Position numbers and translations under genes: made by a program
Shown here: positions 38,262 through 48,760 of the stretch, piece after piece
How the letters are laid out: the number at the start of each line of letters is the position of its first letter
Numbering within the stretch: the stretch's first letter is position 1
DNA from: Nannocystis pusilla
Lineage (GTDB): Bacteria > Myxococcota_A > Polyangia > Nannocystales > Nannocystaceae
Direction of reading: 5' to 3'
Assembly (NCBI RefSeq): GCF_026626665.1
Contig: NZ_JAPNKE010000002.1
Coordinates: 10,684,001 to 10,748,000 of the forward strand
DNA length: 64,000 nucleotides
The notes under the pieces: model-generated
Database searches by the model: none
Seen by the model: only the letters and a program-made list of their open reading frames with translations
What the model was told of the DNA's origin: nothing

Positions 38262-39413
38262 ATGGCCATGATTTCACTCTTGAGCGCTTGGCTGGCAGTC
38301 GCACCGGATGCGGCCTCGCCGTATTCGCGGGACGACCTCGACAAGCTGATCCGGATCGCCGACGCGGAGATGCAGGCGCTCGCGGGCCGCTGCGGCGTCG
38401 AGGCGGAGGGCGCGACCGACAGCGGCGTGCCGGTGGCGCCGAGCGTCGACCACGAGGCAGAGCTGGCCTACATGCGCATGGCCGAGATGCGACGGCTGGC
38501 GGCGCAGCACTACCCCTACGCGAAGCTGGGCAAGGACGGGCAGCAGTACCACAGCGACGACATCCATCAGTCGGTTCAGCTCTACGAGCGCGCGTATGCC
38601 TGCAATCCCGGGTGGGAGCAGCGGCGCTACCTCAACGAGGCGATCGACATGGTCGTGACCCGGCGCAAGGAGATCCGCGAGCAGGAGGCGCGCCCGGAGT
38701 CGGCGCCCGACAACCTGCAATTGAGGGAGGACGAGAAGCGGCTGCGCGAGAAGCTGGCGCAGCTGCGCCCGCCGGTGTGCCCGTCGAACAAGCCGGCGTG
38801 TCCGACATTGAAGCAGGAGGAGAGCGCGTCGGAGCCGCCGCGGGGCTATCGCAGGCGGTTCATGGACCTGTTCGTGTTGCGGGTCGAGCTGGGGGCGCTT
38901 TTTACTGCGAGTTTGCAGCAGAGGCTCGCGGTTTCGCCCGAACCATCTTCGCCGAACGGCTTCGCCTTCGCAATCGCACCGGGCGTGCGACTGCTGGCCG
39001 GCGCGAAGCAGCGGCACGTGTTCGGGCTCGGGTTCCGTTACGCGATCATGACTTATAAACTCATACAGTACGGAGAAGAGTCCCGAGATCGCGTCGTGCA
39101 GATGGCTGCGCGCCTCGAGTACGGGGTGCGGATCAGCCTGAACTGGCTTTCGGTGCACGCCAGCTTCGAGCCCGGGATCCAGGCGCATCCGCTGCTCGAG
39201 TTCTTCGGGAACGGGCAGATCGGCGGCTCCGGGAGCGTCTGCACGTGGAACGAGGCGCTTTGCCTGCGCGTCGGCGGCGGCAAGACTGTGCGCGTCGCGG
39301 GGCGCGAAACGAAGCATCTCGAGCGCTACTTCGATTTCGGCACGGTGACGTTCGGCATCGACGTGTTTCGCTTGAGCGACAACATCCTGCGGGCGACGGA
39401 GGGCAGCTCGTGA
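38262..39413 (+). CDS. Outer-membrane-like protein with helical N-terminal part
   Basis: A 383-residue protein beginning at ATG 38262, with GGAG 11 bases upstream; ATG 38268 is an alternative. A short hydrophobic N-terminus (MISLLSAWLAVAPDAAS) serves as signal peptide. Residues 20-195 are helical and TPR-like (VQLYERAYACNPGWEQRRYL) with a charged coiled stretch. Residues 200-383 alternate short amphipathic beta strands (VLRVELGALFTASLQQRLAV, FAFAIAPGVRLLAG, VFGLGFRYAIMTYK, FDFGTVTFGIDVFRL), as in small outer-membrane barrels. The stop overlaps the following GTG (GTGA). It could be the outer-membrane end of the signalling locus. No family name is assigned. Confidence 0.55.
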   Translation: MAMISLLSAWLAVAPDAASPYSRDDLDKLIRIADAEMQALAGRCGVEAEGATDSGVPVAPSVDHEAELAYMRMAEMRRLAAQHYPYAKLGKDGQQYHSDDIHQSVQLYERAYACNPGWEQRRYLNEAIDMVVTRRKEIREQEARPESAPDNLQLREDEKRLREKLAQLRPPVCPSNKPACPTLKQEESASEPPRGYRRRFMDLFVLRVELGALFTASLQQRLAVSPEPSSPNGFAFAIAPGVRLLAGAKQRHVFGLGFRYAIMTYKLIQYGEESRDRVVQMAARLEYGVRISLNWLSVHASFEPGIQAHPLLEFFGNGQIGGSGSVCTWNEALCLRVGGGKTVRVAGRETKHLERYFDFGTVTFGIDVFRLSDNILRATEGSS

Positions 39414-40787
39414 GGCAGGGCTGGCGGAAACCGGGGCGGGTGGGGCTGTCGTGGGTACTGGCGCTCGGCGTGGCGCTGCCTCCGGCTTCAGGGCGGGCGG
39501 GCGAGCCGTCGGCGACAGAGAGCGCGGCCGAGGCCCCGGTTTCCGGCCGGACGCTCTATACGGAGCGCAGGTTCGTCGAGGCGTCGCGGGTGTTCGAGGC
39601 GGAGGGGACAGACGCCGCGCTTTATAATGCGGGAATGGCACGCGCCGCGGCGGGGCACGATGCTTTGGCGATTGACCGCTGGACGCGCTATCTGAGGCAG
39701 GCCGACGTCTCGGCTGATGAGCGCGCGGAGATCGAGGCGCGGATCGCCGAGGCGCGTAGCCGCGTGGTCACGGTGCGTTTCGAGGCCGAGGGCGAGGGCG
39801 TCGCGCGGAAGTTGGTGCTGCAGCGAGGCGGGCGCGCGGAGGACGGTTGGGAAGTGGCGTGGCCGGCGGGCGCGAGGAGCGTGGAGGCCGGGCTCGATGC
39901 TGTCGAATGGGCGGCGGTGCTGCAAGGGGAGGACGAGCCGCGCTCGACGCGGGTTCTCGTGCGTTCCGGAGAGGTCCAAAAATCGGTGCGATTCGCGGCG
40001 GCGCGGCCGGTCCCGGTGCTGCTGCGACTGGGGCCGCCGCAGGCGCGGCGTAGGGGCGTGGAGGTGACGTGGAGTGGCGCCGGGGAGCTTCCCGAGCACC
40101 GACGCGTGCGCGCGGAGGTGACGCGCTACGAGCTGCCGCGCGGAGTGTGGAAGGTTCAGGCGCGTGCGAGAGGGTTCTTGCCCGCGGAAGAAGCGGTCAC
40201 GCTGCGTGCGGCGCCGGCCGAGTTGGGCATGCATCTGCAGCGCGACCGGCCGCGAGCTGCGCGCGTGGGGCTCGGGGTGGGGCTGGGGATGGTGTCGGCG
40301 GGGCTGATTGCGGGGGGGCGGTGTTGACGGGGGTGGGCTACGCGGATTTGGGTACCGAGACGCCCGGATTGTGCAAGCCGGAGATTGTGTGCAGGTGGAG
40401 AGGGCCCACGTACAACGGCGTGAGGGCCTGGTGCTCCTCGGTGCGGGTGTCGGCGGGATAGTGCCCGCGGTGACGGCAGCTGTGGACTCCCCGCGGACGC
40501 GGAGGGCGCTGGCGGTGGAGACGGGGATTGGAGGCGGACTGCTGGTGGCGGGCCTCGGGTGGTTCCTCGCCGAGGGGCTGTCGTGGAATCACGTGGCAAA
40601 TGAGCGCGTGGAGCTGTCGCGCGAACTGGCGGCGGGGACATTGCTCGGGATCGGAGCGGGGATGTTCCTCGCGGCGGGGACCATCTGGTTGACCCACTGG
40701 GCGGTGGGACGCAAGGCGAAAACCGCGATACGGTCGCGCGGAGCGGGTGCACTCGCGCGAGGCGCGAGAAAGGATATTGAACGATGA
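39410..40787 (+). CDS. TPR/PEGA-like protein with four C-terminal membrane helices (copy 2), frameshifted
   Basis: GTG 39410 overlaps the upstream stop. Signal-like N-terminus VGLSWVLALGVALPPASGRA, a TPR-like part (LYTERRFVEASRVFEAEGTD, DALAIDRWTRYLRQA), two beta domains (RVVTVRFEAEGEGVARKLVL; PEGA-like YELPRGVWKVQARARGFLPA) and then the helix bundle. The frame is lost twice by single-base deletions: in the G-run near 40312-40318 and near 40435. Repaired, the helices are VGLGVGLGMVSAGLIAGGAV, LVLLGAGVGGIVPAV, VETGIGGGLLVAGLGWFLAE and LLGIGAGMFLAAGTIWLTHW. The stop at 40785-40787 overlaps the next ATG (ATGA). Same layout as 34797-36368 and 48761-50107. Confidence 0.6.
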
Positions 40788-41957
40788 CGCGTGCTGATTG
40801 GAAAACCGTAGACAGCAGATGGAGCGTGGTCCTTGCCTGTGGGTTGATGACCGCTAGCCTATCCTGTGGGGGGACGCCTTGTGCGAATCCGAAGACCGGT
40901 ATGACGATGATCGGGGGCTCACCCGTGGATGTCGGAATGATACGAATGAGGGAGGAGGCATCGCGGGCATGAGCTCGCCCGCGGCAACAGGCGCGGCAAC
41001 GTCTTCGAGTGCGTCCGGGAGTGGAGAGGTACAGGGTACAAGCTCCGGGACGGGTAACAGTGGGATGGGCTTGTCCGGGTCGACGGACACGACGATCGGT
41101 TCGATAGAAACGAGCGGAACGAACAGTTCGGTAGGAACGAGTGGCCTCGAAGGCACGAGTGGTTCGGATGGAGGGAGCATGTCCACCCTTGTCCTTCCAT
41201 CGGTTTGTGGTAACGGTGTTCAGGAATTAGACGAGGAATGTGATGATGGAAATTTAGAGGAAGGAGATCTGTGCCTGTCGACGTGCGTCGAGGCAACGTG
41301 TGGCGATGGTATTGTGTGGATTGGGCAAGAATCTTGCGATGATGGAAATGATGAGGATGGCGATGATTGCCCGTCGACGTGCGTGTCTGCCCATTGTGGC
41401 GACCGGTTTCTGTTGGCCTTTCAAGAGGCGTGTGATGATGGAAATAACGTTGATGGCGATGGTTGTAGCTCCCAGTGTGAGCACGAGTACATCATGTTCG
41501 CGACGAGCAAAACCTTCAATGGGAACTTCGGATCAACGGCTGCTGCCGATAGTCTGTGCCAGGAAGAGGCCGATGCAGCTGACATCCCTGGAAAATATGC
41601 TGCCTGGCTCACAGTAGTGGGGGAGCCTGCTTCAAAAGATCTACCGTCCGCGCCGCTGATCCTGAGAGGCGGGGAAATCGTTGTCACGCAGCCGAAGGGG
41701 CTTACGTTAGGCGATAACACCATACTCATGGCTCCGGTGAATCTGGATGCGAAAGGCAATCTGGTGGATGGGTTTGCGTGGACTGGAACATATGCATCGG
41801 GCGTGCCGGGGCCAGCGTGTATGCTGTGGTCTCAGGGGGGCAATAATTGGGGGGGCTTGTGGGCGACGTGCTTGCAGACGATTCTGCGTGGACCCAAGCG
41901 TATGTCCCCACCTGCGAGAGCTTGCATCATCTCTACTGTTTTCGGAAGGATGGCTGA
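40784..41957 (+). CDS. DUF4215-DUF1554 lipoprotein (copy 1), frameshifted
   Basis: ATG 40784 overlaps the previous stop. The signal peptide VVLACGLMTASLSC ends in a lipobox, then a Ser/Thr/Gly linker leads to three DUF4215 modules (CGNGVQELDEECDDGNLEEG, CGDGIVWIGQESCDDGNDED, CGDRFLLAFQEACDDGNNVD). The C-terminal domain starts EYIMFATSKTFNGNFGSTAA and resembles DUF1554 (endostatin-like fold of leptospiral surface lipoproteins). Two bases appear lost: in the G-run at 40866-40871 and in the G-run near 41846-41852. With both repaired the end reads AWTQAYVPTCESLHHLYCFR and stops at 41957, matching the paralogue downstream. Base composition is visibly A+T-richer than the neighbours. Probably a surface-exposed ligand-binding protein. 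Confidence 0.7.
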
Positions 41958-42266
41958 ATTGCTCGCCGTTCGTCGAAGCGACGGAGTCTCTGCGCTGGTG
42001 AGCCTGCTGTTCGGGTACCAGGGAGGGTGTTCGTCGGCGAATTTGTCGAATACTTCCGGAGAGCGACACGTTCGCGGACACTACTGACGGTCGTCTGGCG
42101 ACGTGCGCTCTCCCATCACAGCGATGACGGCGACGCAGAGAGCAGTAGGGGGTGCACCTGGGTGAGTATGCGTGATGCCCGGGTTCATCGCGCCATATCT
42201 CGCACGGACTTGTCTGCGTGCGGCGAAACCAGTCATTTCTATGGCTTCCGCGAAGGGATGAATGAG
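41958..42266. other. Intergenic region between the two lipoprotein paralogues
   Basis: 309 bases with no gene-like frame, hairpin or repeat that I could recognise. It separates the tandem DUF1554 genes and may hold a promoter for the second. Confidence 0.4.
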
Positions 42267-43367
42267 ATGAAGGCTCGAGGGTTGATGGTCGCGCGCATGG
42301 TCGCGGCGCTGGTGGCGGCGCTGGGAGCGATGCTTGTCGGTTGCCGCGCGGATTGTCCGTCCCCCGAAGCCGTCGTGATGGATCGGAGGAGCACTCGGAC
42401 GCTCTGCGTGGGCGATCCCTGGGGCGACGCCGCTCTCACTAGTACGACCTGGCCGGATGCTGCCGGAATGACCACGACAACGGACGCCATGGCGGAGAGC
42501 GGTCTGACGGAGTCGATTGGCTCGACGGCGATGAGCACTTCGATGATTATGAGCGAGGCGAGCAGCTTCGCGGAGCAGAGCGAATCATCTATCAATGGTG
42601 ATAGCCCGTTTTGTGGCAATGGCATCCAGGAGGCGGGGGAGGCGTGCGATGACGGAAATGTCGTGGATGACGACGCCTGTCTGTCGACGTGCGTCGAGGC
42701 GAAGTGCGGCGACGGCTTCGTCTGGGCTGATATGGAAGTCTGCGATGACGGCAACGCAGATGATGACGATCGCTGCCTGGGGACATGTGTTCCGGCGACG
42801 TGTGGGGACGGGCATCTGAACAAGGTGGATGAGTCGTGTGATGATGGTAACGTTTGGAGTGGAGATGGGTGTGATTCGTCCTGCGATCTTGAATATCTCA
42901 TGTTTGCGACCCAGGCAGTGTTCCCGGGCAGCTTCGGCACAAAGGCGGCGGCCGATATCAAGTGCCAGAACGAGGCGGCGGCCAGTGGGCTTCCCGGGAC
43001 GTACGTGGCCTGGCTGAGCTTCTCGTTGGGAGACCTGGCGCTCGCTGCGCTGCCCGCTGGCGAGCGGCTGATGCGGACCGACGGTGTTTCAATCGTCTTT
43101 GCCGCGGAAGCGTTGCTGAAGGGGGACAACACCGCGCTCATGGCTTCGGTGAGTCTGGACGCCAAAGGCGATTCAGTGGCGGGGTTTGCTTGGACAGGCA
43201 CTCTGGCGTCGGGTGAGCCTGGGGCAGATTGTTCGATGTGGAAAGCCCCGGAGAACTTGGGCCTGGTCGGTTCCCTGAATGGGAAGGATGCTAAGTGGAC
43301 GCAGGCCGGGCTTTCCGGCTGCGATGAGCTGCATCATCTTTACTGTTTTCGGAGGAAGGATGACTGA
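42267..43367 (+). CDS. DUF4215-DUF1554 lipoprotein (copy 2)
   Basis: A 366-residue predicted lipoprotein. ATG 42267 is chosen because AAGGGATGA lies five to ten bases upstream and gives MKARGLMVARMVAALVAALG ... LVGC as lipoprotein signal; ATG 42258 is also in frame. A Ser/Thr/Met linker precedes three DUF4215 modules (CGNGIQEAGEACDDGN, CGDGFVWADMEVCDDGN, CGDGHLNKVDESCDDGN). The DUF1554-like domain runs EYLMFATQAVFPGSFGTKAA ... LPGTYVAWLSFS ... FAWTGTLASGEPGADCSMW ... CDELHHLYCF. The same organisation as the gene before it shows a tandem duplication followed by divergence. The frame is intact. Confidence 0.78.
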   Translation: MKARGLMVARMVAALVAALGAMLVGCRADCPSPEAVVMDRRSTRTLCVGDPWGDAALTSTTWPDAAGMTTTTDAMAESGLTESIGSTAMSTSMIMSEASSFAEQSESSINGDSPFCGNGIQEAGEACDDGNVVDDDACLSTCVEAKCGDGFVWADMEVCDDGNADDDDRCLGTCVPATCGDGHLNKVDESCDDGNVWSGDGCDSSCDLEYLMFATQAVFPGSFGTKAAADIKCQNEAAASGLPGTYVAWLSFSLGDLALAALPAGERLMRTDGVSIVFAAEALLKGDNTALMASVSLDAKGDSVAGFAWTGTLASGEPGADCSMWKAPENLGLVGSLNGKDAKWTQAGLSGCDELHHLYCFRRKDD

Positions 43368-43810
43368 GGTGGCTGCACGTGTGTCGAGCGGTGCAGGCGC
43401 GGTGCCCGACGGGGCTCGAGCGAGCCTGTCGCCCGTGAGTCGGGCGGCGTGGCGTTGCAGCGATCGCCCCGCTTTGGAGCCGAAGGAAGACGGGGTCATC
43501 GAGCTGTTCCAAGCGCACGGGCATAGCAGGGATTTCGGACGGCAACGGCGCGGAGGCTTCCGGGATAGCCGGGACGATATCCCCAAGAAATGCGGGCCTG
43601 CTGCCAGGAGCGACCGGCTTGTTGGGGCTGGCGGAGGTCGCTGCGAATGTTTCTCGTCGGGACCCTGCGCTGGAGAGAGTGCTGACCGGGCGGAGGTCGC
43701 AGGGCTCATGAACCCGGTCGCCGTGCTCATGACGCCGGCGAGGACAGCTGTTCTGATTTCTACTGATTCCCCGCGGCAGCGCCGCGGCGCTACTCTGAAA
43801 TGACCTCGCC
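43368..43810. other. Intergenic region before kinase 2
   Basis: 443 bases. Frames on both strands exist but lack start signals, domains or natural-looking composition. A perfect hairpin CCGCGGC-AGC-GCCGCGG sits at 43771-43787, 23 bases before the kinase start, in a position to affect its transcription or translation. Confidence 0.45.
43771..43787 (+). promoter_or_regulatory. Hairpin just upstream of kinase 2
   Basis: CCGCGGC-AGC-GCCGCGG, a perfect seven-bp GC stem with a three-base loop, 23 bases before ATG 43811. It could be a leader hairpin or a terminator of upstream transcription; no T-run follows. Confidence 0.35.
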
Positions 43811-46800
43811 ATGACGGTACTCGGCAATCGCTTCAGATTACTTCACCGGCTCGGGGCCGGAGGGATGGCCGAGGTGTATTGTGCGCGGGATCGGCGGCTC
43901 GGGCGGGAGGTGGCGATCAAGCTGCTCAACGCGGCTTGCTCGCGCGACCCGGGGATCATCGAGCGGTTCCGCCAGGAGAGCAGCGCGCTGGCGCGGCTCA
44001 GCCATCCCAACATCGTGACGCTGCTCGACACGGGGGAGACGGACGACGGGCGGTTCTACCTGGTGATGGAGCGGCTCCGCGGGGAGGCGCTGAGCGAGCT
44101 GTTCCGCCGGCTGCGAGGGCGCGGAGAGGTTGTGTCGTGGCGCCGGCTGGTCGGGATGGTCCGGCAGGTGTGCATGGCGCTGCAGGCGGCCCATTCGCAG
44201 CAGATCGTGCACCGCGACATCAAGCCGAGCAACCTGTTCCGCCTCGAGCATTCGCTCGAGGGCGAGGATATGATCAAATTCTCGACTTCGGGATCGCCAA
44301 GTTCGTGGCGAGCGCGAACACCGGGGAGGAAGAGCCGATTCACCTGACGGCGAGCGGGCACTTCGTGGGGACCGCTCATTACGCGGCGCCGGAGGCGATC
44401 GAGCCGGAGCTGTTCGGGCCGGTGGACGCGCGGGCCGATGTGTATGGATTGGGGGTGATCCTGTACCAGGGGGTGACGGGGAAGCTGCCGCACGACGGGC
44501 AGCCGCGCGCGCTGTGCTTTATAAAACGGCCTTCGAGGAGCCGCCGCCGCTGCGGGCCCGGGCGCCGCAGGTGTCCGAGGCGATCGAGGCGCTCGTGATG
44601 CGGTGCATGGCCAGGCGGCCGCAAGAGCGATTCGCGGGGGTGCGCGAGCTCGGTGAGGCATTGGCGGCAGTGGCCGAGACGAAGACGCTGCTTCCGCCCG
44701 AGTCGCGGACGGTGCGGGTCCACGGGCTGCGGGGGGAGGCGGTGTTCGGGCCGCGTGCGGCGGAGGAGGCCGCGGTGCGGGAGGGTCCGCCGGGGCGCGA
44801 GGGGCCGCAGGGCGGCGCGGTGGCGGCTGGCGCGGGGCCTGCGGGGCGGGGGCCGGGGCAGCGGGAGAGCGGGGGGCGGCTGGCGCCGGGGCGGCTGGAG
44901 CGGGGCCAGGACAACGGGACAGCGCGGTGGGGGCTGGAGCGGGGCCAGGACAACGGGACGGCGCGGTGGGGGCTGGAGCGGGGCCAGGACAACGGGACGG
45001 CGCGGTGGGGGCTGGAGCGGGGCCAGGACAACGGGACGGCGCGGTGGGGGCTGGAGCGGGGCCAGGACAACGGGACGGCGCGGTGGGGGCTGGAGCGGGG
45101 CCAGGACAACGGGACGGCGCGGTGCCGGCTGGTGCGGGGCCGAGGCTGCGGGACAGCGCAATGGCGGCGGGTGCGGGGCCGGGGCCGCGAGAGAACGTGG
45201 TGGCGGCTCATGCGGGGTCGGCAGGGTCGGGGCAGCGGGAGAATGCGGGGGCGGCGGGCGCGGGGCCGGGGAAGAAAGCGGGCGATGCCGGGCCGGCGGA
45301 GGCGGATCGAGGGGGCAAGGGAGGCCGCAAGTTCGTGTGGTCGCCGGCAGGGCTGGCGTCCGCCGAGGAGGCGTCGACGCGAATCCGGCGCGGTCCAGCG
45401 GAAGGGCCGGAGGGTAGGGCGCCGGCCGAGGCGGCCCGGCTCGGCTCGCGCGCGGCCCAGGAGGGCGAGTTTCAGGGGCGACCCGGGGCCGGGCTTGCAG
45501 GGGTCGCAGGGCGCGTGGGGGCCGTCCAGAGCGCGGGTGCTGGTCGGGTGGGGATCGGAGCGGGGCCGGGGCAGAAAAACGAACTCGGGGCGGCTCAGGG
45601 AGCGGCAGGGGCGGGGCCGGGGCAGAGACTGGAATCCCCGGCGGCTCAGGGGTCGGGGTCGAGAAATGAATCCCGGGCGGCTCAGGGCGCGGCGGGGGCG
45701 GGGCCGAGAAATGAATCCCGGGCGGCTCAGGGTGCTGGCGCGGCGGGGGCGGGGCCGAGAAACGAACTCCGGGCCCCTGGCGCGACCTCGGGCAGATGGG
45801 GCCGCGGTCGTCGACCGAGCCGGCGAGGCGGGCGAAGCTGGCGATCGGGCCAGGCAGAGCCAGCGTCGCGGGGGGGCGAAGGATCAGAGTCTCGGTGGGG
45901 GGGCGAAGGGGTCGGCGAGCGCTCGTGATCCGGGTACCGGGGCCGTCCAGGGCGCCGGTGCGGAGCGAGGAAAGGGGCCGAGCGGGGGACCTCGGGAGGG
46001 CGATCTTGCTGCTCAGGCGAGCTCTCCGGAGCGACGAATCGTGCGCTGGGAACCCAAGGGCGGGGGGCCCACATGGGATCGGAGGCGAACGGGCCGGCGC
46101 TCGGCGGGTCACGCCCGCGGGCAAAGACGGTCCCGTGGGTCAAGACGCGGCTCGAGGAGATTCGCCGCGAGCAGAGCCGGGCGGGAGCGAATGGCGAGTC
46201 GGCTGCGCGGGCGGGTGAGGCTCGTGCCGTGTCGATGGCACCGGGGGAGAAATCGCCCGAGGAACGCCCGTCCAGCCTGGCGAAGACGCCAGCGTGGAAG
46301 GGCGGATTGCGGGCACTGCTCGGAAGGTCGCTCGGGGAGCGTGCCTCGGAGGCGAAGGCTCCGGCGCCGAAGCGAGAGCCGGGGGAGGGCGAGGAGATTC
46401 GGCGCGCGGATGTGAAGACGCCGGCGGGGGGCGAGAATCTACACAGGGCGGCAGATGCGAAGATTCCGGGGGGAAGGAGAGGCGGGCGGCAGAGATGAGT
46501 CCGCGCGGGGCGGGTGCGAAGACGCCAGGGGGGTCGACGCAGGAGGGTCCGCAGCGCGCTCTGGAGGCGAAGGTTTCGGCAGGAAAAGTGGCGGCGGAGC
46601 CGAGTCCGCGCGGGGCGGACGTGAAGACGCCCGGGCGGGCGATGCAGGAGGGTCCGCAGCGCGCTCTGGATGCGAAGGCGCTGGCCGCGAAGGGAGAGAC
46701 GCGGGGGGCGGAGCCGAGTCCGCGCGGAACGGGGGATGCGAAGGCTCGGGGGTGGTCGACGCCGGAGGGGCCGCAGCGGGCTCCGGAGGCGAAGATGCCG

Positions 46801-48682
46801 GAGGGGCCGCAGCGGGCTCCGGAGGCGAAGATGCCGGAGGGGCCGCAGCGGGCTCCGGAGGCGAAGATGCCGGAGGGGCTGCAGCGGGCTCCGGAGGCGA
46901 AGATGCCGGAGGGGCCGCAGCGGGCTCCGGGGCAGGTCGGGCACGAGGGGGGGCGGGAGGCGGATTCGCGTCCGAGCGGCGCGAAGGAGCCCTGGATCGC
47001 GCCTCCGAAGCCCATCGGCCGGGGGCGGCGATCGCCGACGGGGGACGAGAGCCCGCGGCTGTCTCGCTCCGAGACGTTCAGCGCGCAGGGGTCGTTGCAG
47101 GAGCAACGACCGGCGGCGGTGGCGGGCGCGATCGGGGAGGAGCCGTCGGTGGTCACCGAGCCGGGCGGCGGCCAGGGGGTCGCCAATACGACGACCGGAC
47201 GCAATCGCCTGCTCAACGAATGGGGGCAGGAGCTCGAGACGCCGGTGCCGGTGTCGAATCCGCATCCGCGCCTGCCGCCGGCGCAAGGGAACCTCGGGAT
47301 CCTCGTGGCGGCGTCGCTGCTGCTCGGAGTCATCATCGCGGCGTGGTGCTTCATGCCGGAGCCGCCCCGGAGCGGATCCGGGTCGAGGCCATGTCCACCG
47401 GGGCCTCGGAGGAGGAGATGGATGTCGACGAGGGGTCGCCCCGCGAGGCGAACGAGCCGCCTCCGTCGGCCGCGAACACGCGGAAGGTGGGGCCGCCAGC
47501 GGGCGCGACGACGCGGAGGGGCGGGCCGCCGGCGGGGGCCCATGCAGGGTCGGTGACGCCGTCGACGAGCGGGACGGCGAAGCTGGCGGCGGCGAATGTG
47601 GGGAGGGGGTCCGCGGTCGCGCACTCGAGCTCGGGCGCGGCGCCGCCCTGGGGCGCGAGCGGAGGGGCGGTCGAGGCGAGGCCGTCGAGCGCGAGTGAGA
47701 GGGCAGTCGAGGCGAGGCCGTCGAGCGCGAGTGGGGGGGCAGTCCGGGCGCTGTCGGGCGCGAATGCGGGGATGGTCGAGGGGGCGCTGCCCGGGGGGTA
47801 CAAGGGGACGGTGGGGGCGCTGTCGGGCGCGAATGCGGGGATGGTCGAGGGGGCGCTGTCCGGGGGTACAAGGGGACGGTGGGGGCGCTGTCGGGCGCGA
47901 ATGCGGGGATGGTCGAGGGGGCGCTGCCCGCTGCGAACAAGGGGGCGGGCGGGCCGCTGTCGGGCGCGCATACAGGGACGGTCGCGCCGCCCATGGCTGC
48001 GAACATGGAGACCGTCGGTTTGCATTCGGCCGCGAATGCGGGGACAGTCGCGCCGCCGTCGACTGGGGATACGGGGGCGACCGGCCCGCTGTCGGCTGGG
48101 AATACGAAGACGGTCGAGGAGGCGCTGCGCGCCGCGAGCCCTGGGGGTGGCGAACTGCTGCCAGTGGGGAACACGAGGACGGGCGCGGCTGGACGCACGA
48201 GGACGGGCGAACTGCTGCCGGTGGGGAATACGAGGACGGGGGAGCCGCCGACGGGGGCGAGCACGAAGGAGGTCGAGAAGGCGCTGGCTGCCGCGAACAC
48301 GGGGATGGTCGTGCCGGGGGTGCCGGGTCAGGGTCGGGCGGACGAGGAGGTGGCGAAGACCGGCGAAGGGGCGGTCGGGTCGACCGGGCCGAACGAGGGG
48401 ATCGATCCGGGGGCGGTGCAGCGGACCCGGCAACAGTTGATTCGAGCCCTGGCGGACTTCCAGACGACGGTCGAGGTGTGCGCGCGGGGGCGGGTGCTGA
48501 TGGGAGCGGGGGTGTACGCGCTGGCAGTGACGCTCGAGATCGTGCCGCCGCGGCGCGAGCCACGGGTGGTGGAGACGCGTCGCAGCAAAGCCTCGTACCG
48601 GCCGATGCCGCCCGAGGTGAAACAATGCATCCTCGAGGCGCTGCGCCAGCGGGGGTGGGCGCCAATCCGGCTCCCGTGGTGA
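43811..48682 (+). CDS. Giant transmembrane Ser/Thr kinase 2 with repeat-filled linkers, broken by about seven indels
   Basis: About 1625 residues when repaired. The N-terminal Hanks kinase has GAGGMAEVYCARDRRLG, the lysine in VAIKLL (K37), VHRDIKPSNLF, ILDFGIAKFVA, GTAHYAAPEA and DVYGLGVILYQGV. A Gly/Ala/Pro/Arg-rich cytoplasmic linker of about 900 residues contains tandem repeats (GAGAGPGQRDGAV; EAKMPEGPQRAP). Next come one membrane helix (GILVAASLLLGVIIAAWCFM) and an extracytoplasmic part with GANAGMVEGAL and PVGNTRTG repeats. The C-terminal domain (LIRALADFQTTVEVCARGRV ... CILEALRQRGWAPIRLPW) resembles that of kinase 1. One base is missing near 44278 (atcaaattc), 44521, 44760-44920, between 46100 and 46500, 47365 and 47866. 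All lie in homopolymers, or in one copy of a repeat whose sister copy is intact. Confidence 0.75.
44895..45128 (+). repeat. 39-bp tandem repeat, six copies
   Basis: Unit CTGGAGCGGGGCCAGGACAA plus 19 bases, starting at 44895, 44934, 44973, 45012, 45051 and 45090, nearly identical. In the likely frame it encodes the 13-residue unit GAGAGPGQRDGAV in the kinase 2 linker. Degenerate copies continue to about 45200. Confidence 0.9.
46762..46930 (+). repeat. 36-bp tandem repeat, about five copies
   Basis: Unit CCGGAGGGGCCGCAGCGGGC plus 16 bases, starting at 46762, 46798, 46834, 46870 and 46906. It encodes the 12-residue unit PEGPQRAPEAKM in the kinase 2 linker. Older, diverged copies of the same theme lie between 46495 and 46760. 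Confidence 0.88.
47655..47935 (+). repeat. 36-bp and 69-bp repeats in the external part of kinase 2
   Basis: A 36-bp unit (GTCGAGGCGAGGCCGTCGAG plus 16) at 47670 and 47706 is followed by a 69-bp unit starting CTGTCGGGCGCGAATGCGGG at 47751, 47820 and 47888. The second 69-bp copy is only 68 bp because its G-run is one base shorter than in the first copy. That difference is what breaks the frame. Confidence 0.8.
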
Positions 48683-48760
48683 TCGAACGAGAATTCCGGA
48701 TCGAGTGAGGCAGATGCGAGGTCTTTGTGATGTGAGGCGCGCGCAGCAGGGAGGCGATCG

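Noticed and set aside
42784..42803. Dyad-repeat copy in the second DUF4215 lipoprotein
   Set aside because: The half-sites are poor and arise from the repeating TCV-x-x-TCGDG codons of the DUF4215 modules.
43360..43803. Protein-coding gene between the lipoprotein and kinase 2
   Set aside because: The frame has no ribosome-binding site, no recognisable motif and unnatural composition on either strand.
45727..48300. Long Pro/Arg/Ser-rich minus-strand frames opposite kinase 2
   Set aside because: They are antisense reads of the Gly/Ala/Arg repeats. The plus strand has the kinase, the membrane helix and the C-terminal domain once indels are corrected.
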